Origin: Chara braunii
Lineage: Eukaryota > Streptophyta > Charophyceae > Charales > Characeae
Assembly (NCBI GenBank): GCA_003427395.1
Contig: BFEA01000037.1
Location: forward strand, 135,728-199,727
Direction of reading: 5' to 3'
DNA length: 64,000 nt
Below, piece after piece: positions 9,333 to 20,319 of this stretch. Both the position numbers and the translations under genes were made by a program. The first letter of the stretch is position 1, and every line of letters begins with the position of its first letter. Below the pieces are notes generated by a model, which worked only from the letters and a program-made list of their open reading frames with translations, was not told the DNA's origin and searched no databases.

Positions 9333-10856
9333 TTTCCTCTTTCAGAACACCAACAATAAATAAATAGTAGAGAGTATGCAGCGATGTACAGATCCCCTTC
9401 AGGCACTCAGAAATCGCTGCTAACTCATGCACAGAAGTCGTGGGTGTATAGGCACAAACGGTTTGGGGTTGGAACTGTTTCTCTGGGGTCAGGGGTCAGA
9501 CAGACAGTTAGTCCGGCAAAATCAGTCACACGATTTCCTTTTATTGACCCTGCACCACACTGGAGTTAGTAAACACTGTCCGCTACTCTTCCAAAGAACA
9601 CTAGATTTCCAAAGCCCACTAGAAAACAAGAGTTGTAAGTGGGAATGATAGAACATGGCAAGCATAGAGTAGAAAGGTCAAACAAGCAGAGCGATTCAGT
9701 CAAAGACCCTGAATCCTTAGCTCAGACTCAATTTTCGACCTTGATGACTCTGGCAGCCATACCCTAGGGTATGGCGAAGTACAGTATTCACTGTTTCCAG
9801 TGAAATACTAGAAATCCAATCAAGCGGTTCTGCAAGAATGACTGTTTTTGAGTTGTGATTCACTGGGGACAGGCAGAACTGAATTCTGACGGACAGAATT
9901 GAACTTATGACTGACACTAGATAGCACAGGCTATAATTAGATTCGGCGCAAAACTACAATTCATAGTATCACTACTTTTCCAGTGCAGGATTCACAATCT
10001 GAACATCCCAGATCAAGCGCAATACAGTACAGCAGTCACAGAACAATTTTGGATGCAAAAGAGTCAACAGAGGGTGAGAGATGAGCAGAGGAAGATAGGA
10101 GAGAGATGGCTATGGCTGTCATGCAGTCGGCGATTTTCAAATCCAGTCACTGACAGATAGATAGACCATAACTACTGACTAGTCTAACCCTATCTGAATC
10201 GCTATACAGGTAGGTGCATGGAACGAACTCACTTTCATAGTATCTGGCAAAGGTTGATGAAGATCTGGCTATGGCAGATTGAAACCCTCATTTCGCCAAT
10301 TTCTTCCAGAGCTTCTTCCCCACCGTCCCACGCACAGAACTGCTCCCAACTATCCTCTTCAGGATCCTGAAGCGCTGCACCCCTTGATGTTAGATTCCCT
10401 GAATCTGACCCTGTGGCACCCAAATCGCCAACTGAAGAAAATCTCGCCAGAGGACCTGAGGTCCGCTGATGCTATAAATAGCCCCAGATGGGGTTATTTC
10501 TTCCTGAGATTGACACAGACTGTCAATCTACCTCAGCGCTGCTCAAGGATGAAGCCGCTCCACAATCCCTGAAGTCTCCAGGGGTAATTCGCCACTCAGG
10601 GGTAGTTCACAATACTACCCTCAGGGTTGGCTATGGCGAATTGACCCTGTTCTCGTCACTTCCAGACAAGCGCCCTGACAGGCTCAGTGCGCTTGCTCAG
10701 TGCAAGCACTGCACTCTTGAATCCACCGCTTGAAGTCTTCTTCCTTGCTGACTCAGCAGTGGGGAAGATGAATCGCCATGAAACTCTCGCCAGTATATCG
10801 CCAGGATGAAGAAGATGCCCTTAACACTCAACCCTCAGTGCTCCAATTCCAATCTC
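9333..10856 (-). other. Long 5' leader of family E element
   Basis: About 1.5 kb between the primer binding site and the gag start, read on the minus strand. No conserved frame is seen. Several copies of a CTATGGC-containing string also occur in the adjacent LTR and in repeat F. Confidence 0.5.
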
Positions 10857-10869
10857 GCTCTGATACCAA
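10857..10869 (-). promoter_or_regulatory. Primer binding site (initiator tRNA-Met type), family E
   Basis: On the minus strand this reads TGGTATCAGAGC immediately after the LTR end, the standard complement to the 3' end of plant initiator tRNA-Met used to prime minus-strand cDNA synthesis. It fixes the orientation of the element and the inner edge of its LTR at 10871. Confidence 0.85.
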
Positions 10870-10870
10870 C

Positions 10871-12145
10871 TGTTATGATCTTGGTTGTCTGACGATTTTT
10901 ACAGCCACTCACACACACAGACAATCTCATACACGCCCAGAGAGGAGACAGAGTCCAAACTGCACACAGATCAGAGTAGATAGCTGAAGCACAACCATGC
11001 ACAGATGGGGAGAAGACACACAATGTTTCTCACTCTCTGACGATACTCCCAACAACCAATCACAAGAAAGAACATGCGAGAATACAATTGGAATACATAC
11101 TGATGATGAGCCAAGTAACCAAAAATCGTTACAAAGTTTGTTCCAGTGTCTCGCCACTCTCAGAACCTCACACTCCACTCACTACCCTACACCCAGTTAG
11201 TAGTGCCTCCCAGAGGCCAGCGCCAGCCACCCAGATGAAGAACAGGTCCTGCGATGAAGTCTTCAGTGCCGCTGAACAACTCTGACGAAGAACCGGCAGC
11301 TATGGCTGTCGCCACCCACATAAACTCAGTGGGGAGTCTCCACACAGCCCAGCCACTCGTAGAAACCCACAGGGGTTGATGCGCAGGGGATGCCCCAGCT
11401 ATGGCAAGCCCTCAACAGGCTGGCTATGGCTGCTGTCCACGGTGAGGGTCTCAGGGTACCGCCTGCAGACAATCGTCGTTGCAACGCTCCTTGGCTCCAA
11501 ACGCTGTATCGCAAAAATGAACTGCCAAAAAGTCCTAAGCAGTCCTACGCTAACCTACTTGTAGACTCTACACTACCCTAGCCTACCGCCTACCGGTACC
11601 GGTTCAGTTAGGGCCAGCTCGGCCTCTACGAAACCGGTCCTACTACTGCACTTAGGGCTCAGGGCCACTTAGGGCCGGTAACCACTCAGCCCCTACTGCT
11701 GTTGGTAGCTATTTTTAGAATAGCGAGCAGCCCTCAGCGCAGGCCAAAAAAAACACAGCAAAATACACAGCATACTGGACATCCACAGCAAGCACACAGC
11801 ACACTGTACAACCTCGCAAGTCAGTCTCGGCAGTCAAAATCAGCAAGTCATTGCACTCAAGTGTCTGGGACTCCTGCCCAGTACCCGTTGTTGCAAAGTG
11901 TATGTCCCAGTATCCTTTCCCATGGTCTGCTGCTGCTTGGGCCATCGGGCCTGTCTCTTGGACTCCTGGTCTGAATCAGGACTGACTCGTGGGACTATGA
12001 CTGGACTGGGACTGTGGCTTTTGACTCATTGTCGAACAGACATGACTTTCCATCGAGGAGACATGACCCTAACTCAGCTTTGAAAACTGTGTCCAATACC
12101 TGTTCGTGCAGGACCTGTTCGTGACTGTTCAAAATGACTTTCCAT
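10871..12145 (-). repeat. 5' LTR of family E (outer edge uncertain)
   Basis: The inner edge (TGTTATGATC on the plus strand) is fixed by the adjoining primer site. The outer edge is provisional. The right third (11.88-12.14 kb) resembles repeat F, with a GCTGCTGCTTGGGCC block followed by repeated GACTCGTGGGACTATGACTGG-like text, so either F is the same LTR superfamily or the true edge lies to the left. No second LTR is present because the element is truncated at 8570. Confidence 0.4.
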
Positions 12146-12149
12146 TTAA

Positions 12150-13140
12150 TTATGGATGCGACATATGCCTTAGGAACTTTGTCTTTTGGGTTGCTGCTCG
12201 TGAATTAAGTTCTGGCTGACAGAGCCCCTCGCTGTTGGGCCATTCATCTGGGGTTTAATTCGTAAAGGCCCTTTTATCATGGTGCACATGGATGGAGTGA
12301 TGATACAAGTGGACCTTTGCACAAGCACACACAATATAGACTCATAAGACACGCCCCTTTCCCAACAGAAGGTAGTCAACAACATGGAGATACAACCGCC
12401 GATGAACCCAAACACTTTGCTTCAAACACCGGAAGAACTACTATCTAACATCCCCTAATCCCTTTTCATGTGCTTCAAACAACGGGCCATAGGAAATCTC
12501 ACCTATAGCACATGTTATCTGACTCTCCCCATATCCGACCCAGGAAACCAGTCAGCAACACATATTCATGGCACTTGGCTGTGACCTGAACCTTTGTATG
12601 ATGCAAGCACTACTATGTAAAGCATGCTGGACTGCTTTTCTTCGAGAACACATTCCATGCGAAGCATACTCGCAGCACTCTTGTGTTTCTGTGATTACCT
12701 GTGTCTGTGTGTCTGTGTGTCTGTGTGTGCTCCTCCATCACTGCAACAAGTGGGCCCGTTGGCACTTTCGTGCACAGCTTAGAAACAAGAAAACCGATAT
12801 GGAATTTGCCGTTCTTTTTCGCACCCCAGTATAATCCCATATGATGCAAAATTCGGCCTCCCATGTTGTTAGACTTCCCATTCACGCATCCCATCAGTGT
12901 GAAGCAACACCAGCCTCTCTGTCACGGCGTGCTTCCCATTCAAGCATCTTGTGGGCCCGATGCAAAGACTAGTCTTCGCATCGGCATGCATCCGAGGCCA
13001 TGAGACGTGTGAATGAGGAGCATACCACAAAAGAGATCAGGGTCATGTCATCCGCAGGATAGGAAGGCAAGCCTCTCAGTCGAGGCACTTGAATGTCATT
13101 TCACAGACGCAGGCGTCCCACACAGCAGATAGCCCGAAAC
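12150..13140. other. Stretch without recognised gene
   Basis: About 1 kb of mixed composition. It holds a short (TGTGTC)n-like tract at 12701-12730 and no frame with recognisable motifs. Confidence 0.5.
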
Positions 13141-13315
13141 ACAAGACTGAGGAAGATTGTGCATCATGCAACAAAATCAGATACGGAGAGTGGAACATGT
13201 GCCATAAGTTGGACAGCATTCAAGCACAGCTAGCATACAATTTCCCATACAATTTCCCAAGTGAGGCCTAACCTCTAGCAGGCACAGCAGAAGGAGATGG
13301 ATAGGGGCCACTTAC

Positions 13316-13579
13316 CCTTAAAGTCAAAATCAAAACCAGGTTGGCAACAATCGCTGCAGCGAGAACCATGAAGAAAAAATCCGTCAACTTTGCCCGTGGA
13401 TTTACCTGAGCCAAAAGAACCAGACTGTTCAGCGCCAAGCCACCAAAGACAATAACCAACCACATTCCAGTATTCCCTCCTCTCCATAAATACCAACCCC
13501 CTTTCCCACACCCCTTTACTTCTCTCCCCTCTTCCCACTCTCCTCCAGCCTTACATTGGGCCTCAGACGGAAGATTCAT
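13316..13579 (-). CDS. Possible first exon of a small two-helix membrane protein
   Basis: From ATG at 13579 an 88-codon minus-strand frame encodes a Gly/Glu-rich N-terminus and then two hydrophobic segments (WLVIVFGGLALNSLVLLAQV about 40-59 and FFFMVLAAAIVANLVLILTL about 68-87) joined by a short basic loop (NPRAKLTD). It runs straight into an AGG|GTAAGT donor at 13316/13315. A candidate acceptor (TTCCTCAG) lies at 13147, which would give a 169-bp intron and a 16-codon second exon. I do not recognise the family. The organelle-like two-helix layout and canonical donor support a host gene, but with no homologue in hand it remains a prediction. Confidence 0.35.
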
Positions 13580-13829
13580 TGTGTGGAACTACAACTAACC
13601 TGAACCAACCTCAATCAGAGTGCTATGGGCTCCTCAGGTCAATGCTTTTGTTTTTTGTTTTTTTTGGAGGGGAGGGGGAGAAGGGAGGGAGTGGGGGGAA
13701 GGGAGGGAGTGAGGGTGCAACGAACCTCCCAGCTCAACACCAATGAGAGCACACATTCACACCACTTACATGCATGAGGTCACACGAATTTCACACTGAA
13801 GACCAGAGAGATTAAGACCAGATAGCGCA

Positions 13830-14575
13830 GCTCAAGAATGCACTGGCGCAGCTATGGCTGCCTTCTCCCTGCCAGCGCTATCTTCTCTCTCTCTCTCTCT
13901 CACTTAGCGCAGCACTCTGGCCTCGGCGCTCTGCTCCTCACTTCAGCACACAAGTGCAGCAGCACTTCCACACTGCTTGTGAATGAGCAATCTGCCAGAA
14001 TGTAAGGCTAGCCAGTCCTTTTGTAGTCTTGGTTTGCACTTCAACTCGTGCCAGCCTCTGTTTCTTGGGTCCTGTCTGGTTCCGGTACCACATCCCCACG
14101 GCCTGTCTGCTACTGAATGTCAAGGCCTGGAACCTTCTCGAATTTCCATTGGACTGTTGCTGCTTGGGCCCTTGAGTCATTACTTTTCACTTGTGACCAT
14201 GACTTTTGACTGTGGACAGTGTCTCTTGCCTGTGGGTCACGACTTTTGCCTGTGAGACTACCTTTTACTCGTGGGATGTGTCTCTTCAATATGATTTTTC
14301 ATTAGGAAACGTGACTCCTGTCTTGAGACATGACTCTTGCTTAGTGAATCCGCCTTTTCACTCTGGAATGTGACTCTTTTGAATGGTTTTTATTATGAAA
14401 CGTGACTCTTGTCCCCTGAGACATGACTGTTTGTTGGTTGCCTGTTGGACCAGACTGCTAAGGTACCCGATTGTGACTATTCTGAGTTTGACGAGTTCGA
14501 CCTTTTCTTGGCCTGGCATCTGACCCTGAGATCCGAATTTGGGGTCTGAAACGTGGAAGGCCTTTCAAGGGGAAG
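13830..14575. repeat. Dispersed repeat F, copy 2 (inverted relative to 1430-2090)
   Basis: Reverse-complement partner of copy 1. Shared landmarks are GGCGCAGCTATGGCTGCC with a CT-rich run and GCGCAGCACTCTGGC at the left, GGTTCCGGTACCACA in the middle, the GCTGCTTGGGCCC block, several TTTGACTGTGGACAG-like units, and GTGGAAGGCCTTTC at the right. Between 14.2 and 14.45 kb it contains irregular repeats of the type CGTGACTCTTG. Confidence 0.65.
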
Positions 14576-14623
14576 AGAAAAGCCACAACAAACAAATATT
14601 TTCAGCCATGGTTCCATTGCACT

Positions 14624-15871
14624 TGTAATGAACCCAGTCTAGCAGATACTCAGAAGTCGTCAAACATCAGTAGTCTCATTAATCTGCATCAAAGTCTTCA
14701 AATCGTGAAGTGATATCCCAAACAGTATCTCATTACCATCAAAAGAAGAGAGTGGAGGCGGAATAGACAAAGGAGAAGAAGAGTGATCACACAGTAATAA
14801 ACCCTTCAGACACCTCTCCTTCTCCGGGCTTCTTCCCTCTCCAAGTCAACAATGATAATAAGTATATTCCTGATCACAAACAATAGTGCCACGTGGCACT
14901 TTAGCTCGTGAAGACCATGAAGACATAGCAGATTCCAATGACGACGTCAACCTCAGGTGAATACCCGAACTCCATCCACAGATCCCGATCTTCCTCCTCC
15001 TCACAACCAGTCACCTCATGTAGATAGCGTGGACAATGCCACGTCAGCAGTCGAAACAGGTGGCATATGCCACATCAACAATGGAGACCAGAGACAACGC
15101 CACATCAACATGCAATGTCGGTAACGCCACATCAGCATGCAATGTAGACTAGAGGTAGCGCCACATCAGCATGCAATGTAGACCAGAGGTAGCACCACAT
15201 CAGCATGCAATTTAGACCAGAGGTAGCGCCACATCAGCATGCAATGTAGACCAGAGGTGGTGCCACATCAGCATGCAATGTAGACAGAAGTGGCACCACA
15301 TCAGCATGCAATGTAGACCAGAAGTAGCGCCACATCAGCATGCCACCTCAGCAAGCCTGGTGCACAATGCAGAAAGCGCAAGCATGCTGCCTCCACCTCC
15401 TGCCGTCGTCCGCATCGCCAATGCACAGCCAGCGTCGAGCCAGCATAATGCCAGCGTCTAGTCAAAGTCGATCCAGCGTCCAAGTAGCATAGCAAGACCG
15501 AATGCTTGACTCACTCGAGGCCAGCCTTAAGTAGTCATTGTCAAGGTTGTCTGGCCTCAAGTGCTTTCCCCACACTCGTCCAGATTGACTCACACTTGAG
15601 GACCCGGATTGTGAAGTTGCAGACTTCTCCCTTGGACCTGATGCTGTCTGGGTACCTGCATACAAACAAGTGTGTGTGCTTGACCAGCGGCCTGGGCTAG
15701 GTACCTTTGGACTTTGACTGTTGGGATCTCGACAGTTGACCAAAGTCAACTGCCACACGTCCAGGCCTTGAGTCCTCATATGGGGCCTTTTTGCCCCTGT
15801 TTAGGCGTGGGCTGAGGGCGGCCAAGTCGGTTCTCAGTTTTCCCACGAGACATATGGCATGGGTTATTGCA
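14624..15871 (-). repeat. 3' LTR of A1 (1248 bp)
   Basis: Ends read TGTAATGAACCC at 14624 (LTR end, minus strand) and GGGTTATTGCA at 15871 (LTR start). It aligns along its length with the LTRs of A2 at 46104-47343 and 58557-59682. The internal minisatellite is at 15037-15345. On the minus strand the inner flank is the purine-rich string GGGTCGGCGGGAA, a plausible polypurine tract. Confidence 0.85.
15037..15345. repeat. Minisatellite inside the A1 LTR, 33-34-bp units
   Basis: About eight or nine units of the form GCCACATCAGCATGCAATGTA plus ACCAGAGGTAGC. Homologous arrays with different unit numbers sit at the same place in both A2 LTRs. Reverse-strand units contain TGATGTGGCG or TGACGTGGC. 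Confidence 0.85.
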
Positions 15872-15924
15872 TTCCCGCCGACCCAGTTATAGAGTTCCAT
15901 CGCAGAAAATACATTAGTTCTCAC

Positions 15925-16685
15925 TTAACCCCCATTCATATGCAGCAACAATATCAGGAGGAGTAGGTAGGAGTTCTTTCCTACTAAACCATCTTCAGAT
16001 GGAGGTTGGGACTTGAACATTACCTTATACTGCTTCTGAGGTCGTCCTCTGCCACCTGTAGAGAAATAGCCATGTTCCAATATTTTCTCAACTTCATAGC
16101 CTCCATTCATAGAGGGTGGAATCATAGATGGCCTATTTGGAAAATTATCACTTTCAACATAAGGTAGCAGCTTAGACGCATGGAAGACAGGGTATAGACG
16201 CATGGAAGACAGGGTATAGACCCATGGAAGACAGGGTATGTCTTGAGGTGTGGAGGTATGTCTATACGATAGGAAGGTCCATCTTCACCTCCAATTACTT
16301 TGAGAACTTCCCAAGGCCCATAGTAGATAGGTGGCAATTTCTGAGACACGTTTTCTTCCAAGGAAAACTCTTTAGACTTAACCCAAACAAAATCCCCTTC
16401 TTGGAATTGTGAAGGACGTCGATGTTTATTAGCTTGTTCAATCATTTGCATCTGGGTTTTCTGTATGTTTTCCTTCACCTTCTTAATGTCCTCTTCATAC
16501 AGAACTGCGAATTCACGCGTACCTGCGGGTAGCCTTTGAACCTGGTCCCGTGTTAAGACATTAATGGGACGCCTAGGCTTCCATCCTTTATGCAGTGCGT
16601 TAAGTGTTCTTCCTGTAATAGTATGTATAGGCACTAGCAATTTTAGGTAATTTCTCATCCCAATCGATTTGGTCAGGTCGGACAT
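15925..16685 (-). pseudogene. pol: A1 integrase C-terminus with chromodomain-like tail
   Basis: The minus-strand frame from 16685 contains a GYKxR-type linker (LHKGWKPRRPINVLT), then EEDIKKVKENIQKTQMQMIEQA, GDFVWVKSKEFS and YYGPWEVLKVIG, which is the GPY/F module that follows the integrase core in chromoviruses. After the 22-bp triplication near 16200 the frame changes. The last part (16203-15925) reads YEVEKILEHGYFSTGGRGRPQKQYKVMF, a divergent chromodomain with an inserted Gly/Arg loop. In living elements this tail steers integration toward particular chromatin. Here it is broken by a frameshift and a stop. Confidence 0.8.
16166..16231. repeat. 22-bp direct triplication in A1 pol
   Basis: Three head-to-tail copies of CATGGAAGACAGGGTATAGACG (last copy slightly changed). 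Sister copy A2 has a single copy at the same place. Because 22 is not divisible by three, the added units shift the frame. Confidence 0.85.
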
Positions 16686-16689
16686 ACAT

Positions 16690-17331
16690 TCACAAAAGTT
16701 GCTGGCAAAGACGATTCATTTGCTCAGTTTGGCCATTCGTTTAAGGATGTCTGCCTGACGATATGGTCAACCTGGTTTCATAGACTTCCATCAACTTTTG
16801 CCATTGTAGACTGGTGAACCGAACATCTCTATCTGATACGATGGTTTTGGGAAATCCATACTCAAAGACCCATCACATTTGAAACTTTTGAATGACGAGT
16901 TCGGTTCTAGCTTCAGCAGGCAAAGGAATGAACATAGCAAACTTAGAGAATCTATCAACGATGACCATTACTTGACTGTTGCCGTTTCGACTCTTAGTGA
17001 GACTCATAAAGTCAATTGAGATAGACTCACTTGGCTCACTTGGAATTGGCAGCGGTCTCAAGAGCCCCATCAGATTCTCATGTGAGGGCTTGTTCCTCTG
17101 ACAGACAAGATAAGTCTGCACATACGTTAGTACATCTTCCTTCATTCCTTTCCATTCAAAACGTTCACGTACATCGGCATACGTCTTCTTAAAACCAAAG
17201 TGACCTTCCGCATAATGGCATTCCCCGATAATTAAACTCTTGATTAGTTCTAAGTGAGGAACACACAATCGTTCTTCGGTTTTATCTAGCAAGAAGAGTA
17301 AGCCATCAGTCATTCGATATTCCAAAAACAA
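16690..17331 (-). pseudogene. pol: A1 integrase zinc-binding and catalytic region
   Basis: The frame from 17331 has the H2C2 region (GECHYAEGHFGFKKTYADV, then YVQTYLVCQRNKPSH), where the first cysteine of the C-x2-C pair has become tyrosine. Then comes the first catalytic aspartate in SISIDFMSLTKSRNG and the IVDRFSKFAMF block. The second catalytic aspartate is still readable beyond the frame break (PKTIVSDRDVRF near 16800-16835). A stop and frame changes separate these parts. The role in intact relatives is insertion of the cDNA into the genome. Confidence 0.8.
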
Positions 17332-17948
17332 CTCAAGGTTTTTTCGTAGAGTTTCAATGATAGGACTCCAAATAGGATCACTCTCTCATAACCCTGGCGA
17401 ATCTGTTCTTTCAGTTCATTTCCGATATCGAGATAGGAGACAATGGTTCCAAAGAAATTTGCACGCCTGGACAAAACATCCGCAACCACGTTAGACTTAC
17501 CTTTGATGGTTTTCACCTCAAAGTCAAATGTGTCAAGGAAAGCGGACCACCTTACCAACTTGTCGGAAAGCTTAGGCTGAGTCTTGATCCACTTTAAGGT
17601 AGAGTGGTCAGAGTAAACAGTGAAATGTCTCCCTAACAAGTAGTGCTTCCAGGTATCTAGTGCAACAACTAAGGCATACAATTCCCTTTCATAGGTGGAG
17701 TTGGCCACTTTTTCTGATGAAAGTTTTCTGCACAGAAACTCAATAGGTCTATATCCTTTACCGTCGTCTTGTTGTAGCACAACCCCAATCCCATACTGAC
17801 TTGCGTCAGTGGTAACGATGAAAGGAAGAGAAGGGTCAACAATTTTTAGGACAAGGTAGTTCATCAGGGCATGTTTTAACTTTCTAAACGATGACTCACA
17901 ATCTTTGTCCCACAACCAAGGCTTTTCTTTTTTCAGTAATCTTCTCAT
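17310..17948 (-). pseudogene. pol: A1 RNase H domain
   Basis: A 212-codon minus-strand frame. It shows the acidic residues expected for retroelement RNase H: Asp in TTDASQYGIGVVLQQ, Glu in STYERELYALV, Asp in [14 protein letters not shown], and VVADVLSRR at the C-terminus (usually ADALSR). This is the longest preserved pol piece of A1. The RT thumb and connection upstream are in another frame. Confidence 0.85.
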
Positions 17949-18039
17949 AGGAGCAGGCTATCAAGCAGAAGTTTCTGACGAACTTCCTATAGTAGCTAGC
18001 AAGTCCTAGGAAAGATTTTAATTCAGTTATAATCTTAGG

Positions 18040-18784
18040 TTGTGGCCAATCTCTGATTGTTGTAATCTTCTTTTATTCAGGCCTTAGTCCTTCCTCGTTC
18101 ACTATATGCCCTAAGTACACGACTTCAGGCTTAGCAAACTCGGACTTTTTTGGATTCAATTTGAAGTTTCCCTCACGCAACTTCTGCAAGACCATTCGTA
18201 GTTGTTTCTCGTGATCTTCCAATGTCTTACTGTACACTATAATATCGTCGAGATAAACTACTACGAATTAATGGAGCCATTGTCGGAACAACTCGTTCAT
18301 GGACCTTTGGAAGGTCGCAGGTGCGTTGGTCAAACCGAAAGGCATAACCACGAACTCATAGCGATCATACCTGGTTCGGCATGCCGTCTTGTGTTAATCT
18401 TCAGGAGCCACCTCGATCTGGTGGTACCTTGACTTGAAGACCAATCTTGCTAAAGTATCTACACCCCTGCAACTGATCCAATAGATCGTCAATGCGTGGA
18501 AGAGGTTCCGTGTTTTTTACAGTGACGAAATTCAACCCCTGATAGTCAATATGAAGACGAAGTTCACATTCATTTTTGGGCACGAATAAGATAGGCGCAC
18601 CATAAGGAGATGAGCTAGGGCGAATCCGTCCCTTGTCAGTAAGTTCTTGCAACTGCTTCTGAAGTTCCTCAAGTTCCCTGGGAGACATTCGGTAAATGGG
18701 ACCCTTGGGAATCTTGCTTCTGGGAATGATCTCGATTGTGTGCTTTATAGCACGCTCAGTGATTCTCATCGACTCGGTTTGCAA
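18040..18784 (-). pseudogene. pol: A1 reverse transcriptase
   Basis: The frame from 18784 holds the conserved RT start ([18 protein letters not shown], then [47 protein letters not shown]). The catalytic YLDD box is at 18244-18255 in another frame, followed by KLNPKKSEFAK and YLGHIVNEEGL. At least two indels and stops break the sequence. In A2 the same region is somewhat better preserved. Confidence 0.85.
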
Positions 18785-18787
18785 GTC

Positions 18788-19330
18788 CTATTCGTCGAGA
18801 AGTTTTTCGATAGAAGGTGGATAGGATGAGGAACACTCACCGACTCGCTTGACAAGCACCATCATCACCTCCTGATCCAACTTCTTATTTACTACCATCG
18901 ATCGGTAAGTTGGGTAACTCGTACAACAGAAAGATAGAGCAGAGTAAGAGTCAGACCTATGATATAACTTGATAGTATGTAGTTCGGACTTCGCGTCCTC
19001 GAGTTTGACAATTTTCTCTTTGAACTCGACTTCTGGATCGGCTTCTTCGTGCCAATCCATGCCCAGAATCACATCAAAGGGTAAATTTTTCTCTACAAGG
19101 AAGGATATCTCATGTAAAATCTTCTTACCTTCCTTAGTTTTAAAATAGCACTTTACACAATCAACATATTGAGAGGCAGTGATCGTGCTCTTATCAGCCA
19201 GTATGAACGTGATAGGTCGAGGTAAATCTTTTACCTTCATTCCCAAGTGCAACTTTCGACTTGCCTTTTCTGAGATATAACACCACGTCGATCCTGGATC
19301 TAACAGGGCACCTACTCACGTGTGCGCAAT
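18788..19330 (-). pseudogene. pol: A1 aspartic protease region
   Basis: Near 19310-19280 the minus strand reads GALLDPGSTWCYIS, the position of the D-[ST]-G catalytic triplet, here D-P-G. The region continues as LHLGMKVKDLPRPITFILAD, the flap-like ISFLVEKNLPFDVILGMDWHEEADP, and a linker ending at 18788. ILGMDWL-type text is the hallmark second motif of Ty3/gypsy proteases. An in-frame stop precedes the active site. With the triplet changed the enzyme would not be expected to work. Confidence 0.8.
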
Positions 19331-19584
19331 CTCAATATCCGCGATCTTTAACTCACCTTTAGACTTAGCTTTCTTAGCCCATGAACTCCGAAGTGCTATC
19401 AATTCATTGTCGAGTTCGTCAAGGGAATCGTCCAGTGAGACAAAGCAAAGAACAGTGTCAGGGTGCTCTGGACGATAGGTTGAAGAAGAGTCATCCTCTG
19501 CCTTGAGATTCGAAGGGGTAGAAGGGGTTATAAGTGTCTTACCTTTGTCTTCATCTAATCCCTTCGACTCAGTAGGAGCAGATG

Positions 19585-20299
19585 CTACTCCTGGCTGCTC
19601 GTTTTTGGGTTACGAATAAGTGGGCACAAGGCTATCCCGTGCCCTACGATGCCACACTTGAGGCACTGGCGATTGTCCATTTTGGACTGCCACTCCTCTC
19701 GTGTTATATTTATTTTCTCCCAAGGTCTCCCGAACGCTAAGTCGGGATGCTCGGGAACGAGCGTGGTCTCCTTTTCTTTTTCCATTGGTTCTGGCCTCCC
19801 TTGTTGGCCATCACGACAGTGACATCACCCTTCCCAGATTCACTGTCGTCGTTCCCAAATTGACCGGTTCCTCTTTCTTGGTGGGTTCTTCTTTCTTCTC
19901 GGCCGGCCTCTCAGGTTCTTTCTTAGAACCTTCGGCTTTGTCTGGCGTCGCTCGCTTCATGGCATCCTTCATTAACTACTCATGTTCCTTCTATACTAAC
20001 TCCTCTTTGGTCGCCTCCTCAAGTCCTGCCTTGTCCTTTCCTTTCATGAATCTGGTCGCTGTCTCTAGCGAGGTAGTGTTACGGTCAATCTTCTTTTAGA
20101 GAGAAACAAGATAGATCATGATGGACTGAAGGATGGATGCAAGCTCATTGTCTGCTTCCTCATAATGAAATTTTTGCCTTAATTCATCCAATATTCGTTC
20201 TTCTTCTTCCTGTGCTTCTTGTAGTCTTCGGTACTCCTCGATCTTTGTTCTTTCTTCTCTCAGGGTTTTTTCTAGTTGCCTGACATTTTCCTCCATCAT
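19585..20299 (-). pseudogene. gag: A1 gag coiled coil and zinc knuckle
   Basis: The frame 20299-20096 is a 67-codon coiled coil (ENVRQLEKTLREERTKIEEY), followed after frame changes by a Lys/Glu/Pro-rich linker (RPAEKKEEPTKKEEP). It ends with a CCHC zinc knuckle, CLKCGIVGHGIALC, at about 19675-19634 (C-x2-C-x4-H-x4-C). The roughly 700-bp capsid segment present in A2 (49171-49780) is absent: the text jumps from the EEPV linker directly to the region before the knuckle. Confidence 0.75.
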
Positions 20300-20319
20300 C
20301 TCAATAGACGGTTGCGGTT

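Noticed and set aside
15037-15345. CRISPR-like array
   Set aside because: Units repeat along their whole length without unique spacers, and homologous arrays sit in every full LTR of the family, in a eukaryotic genome.
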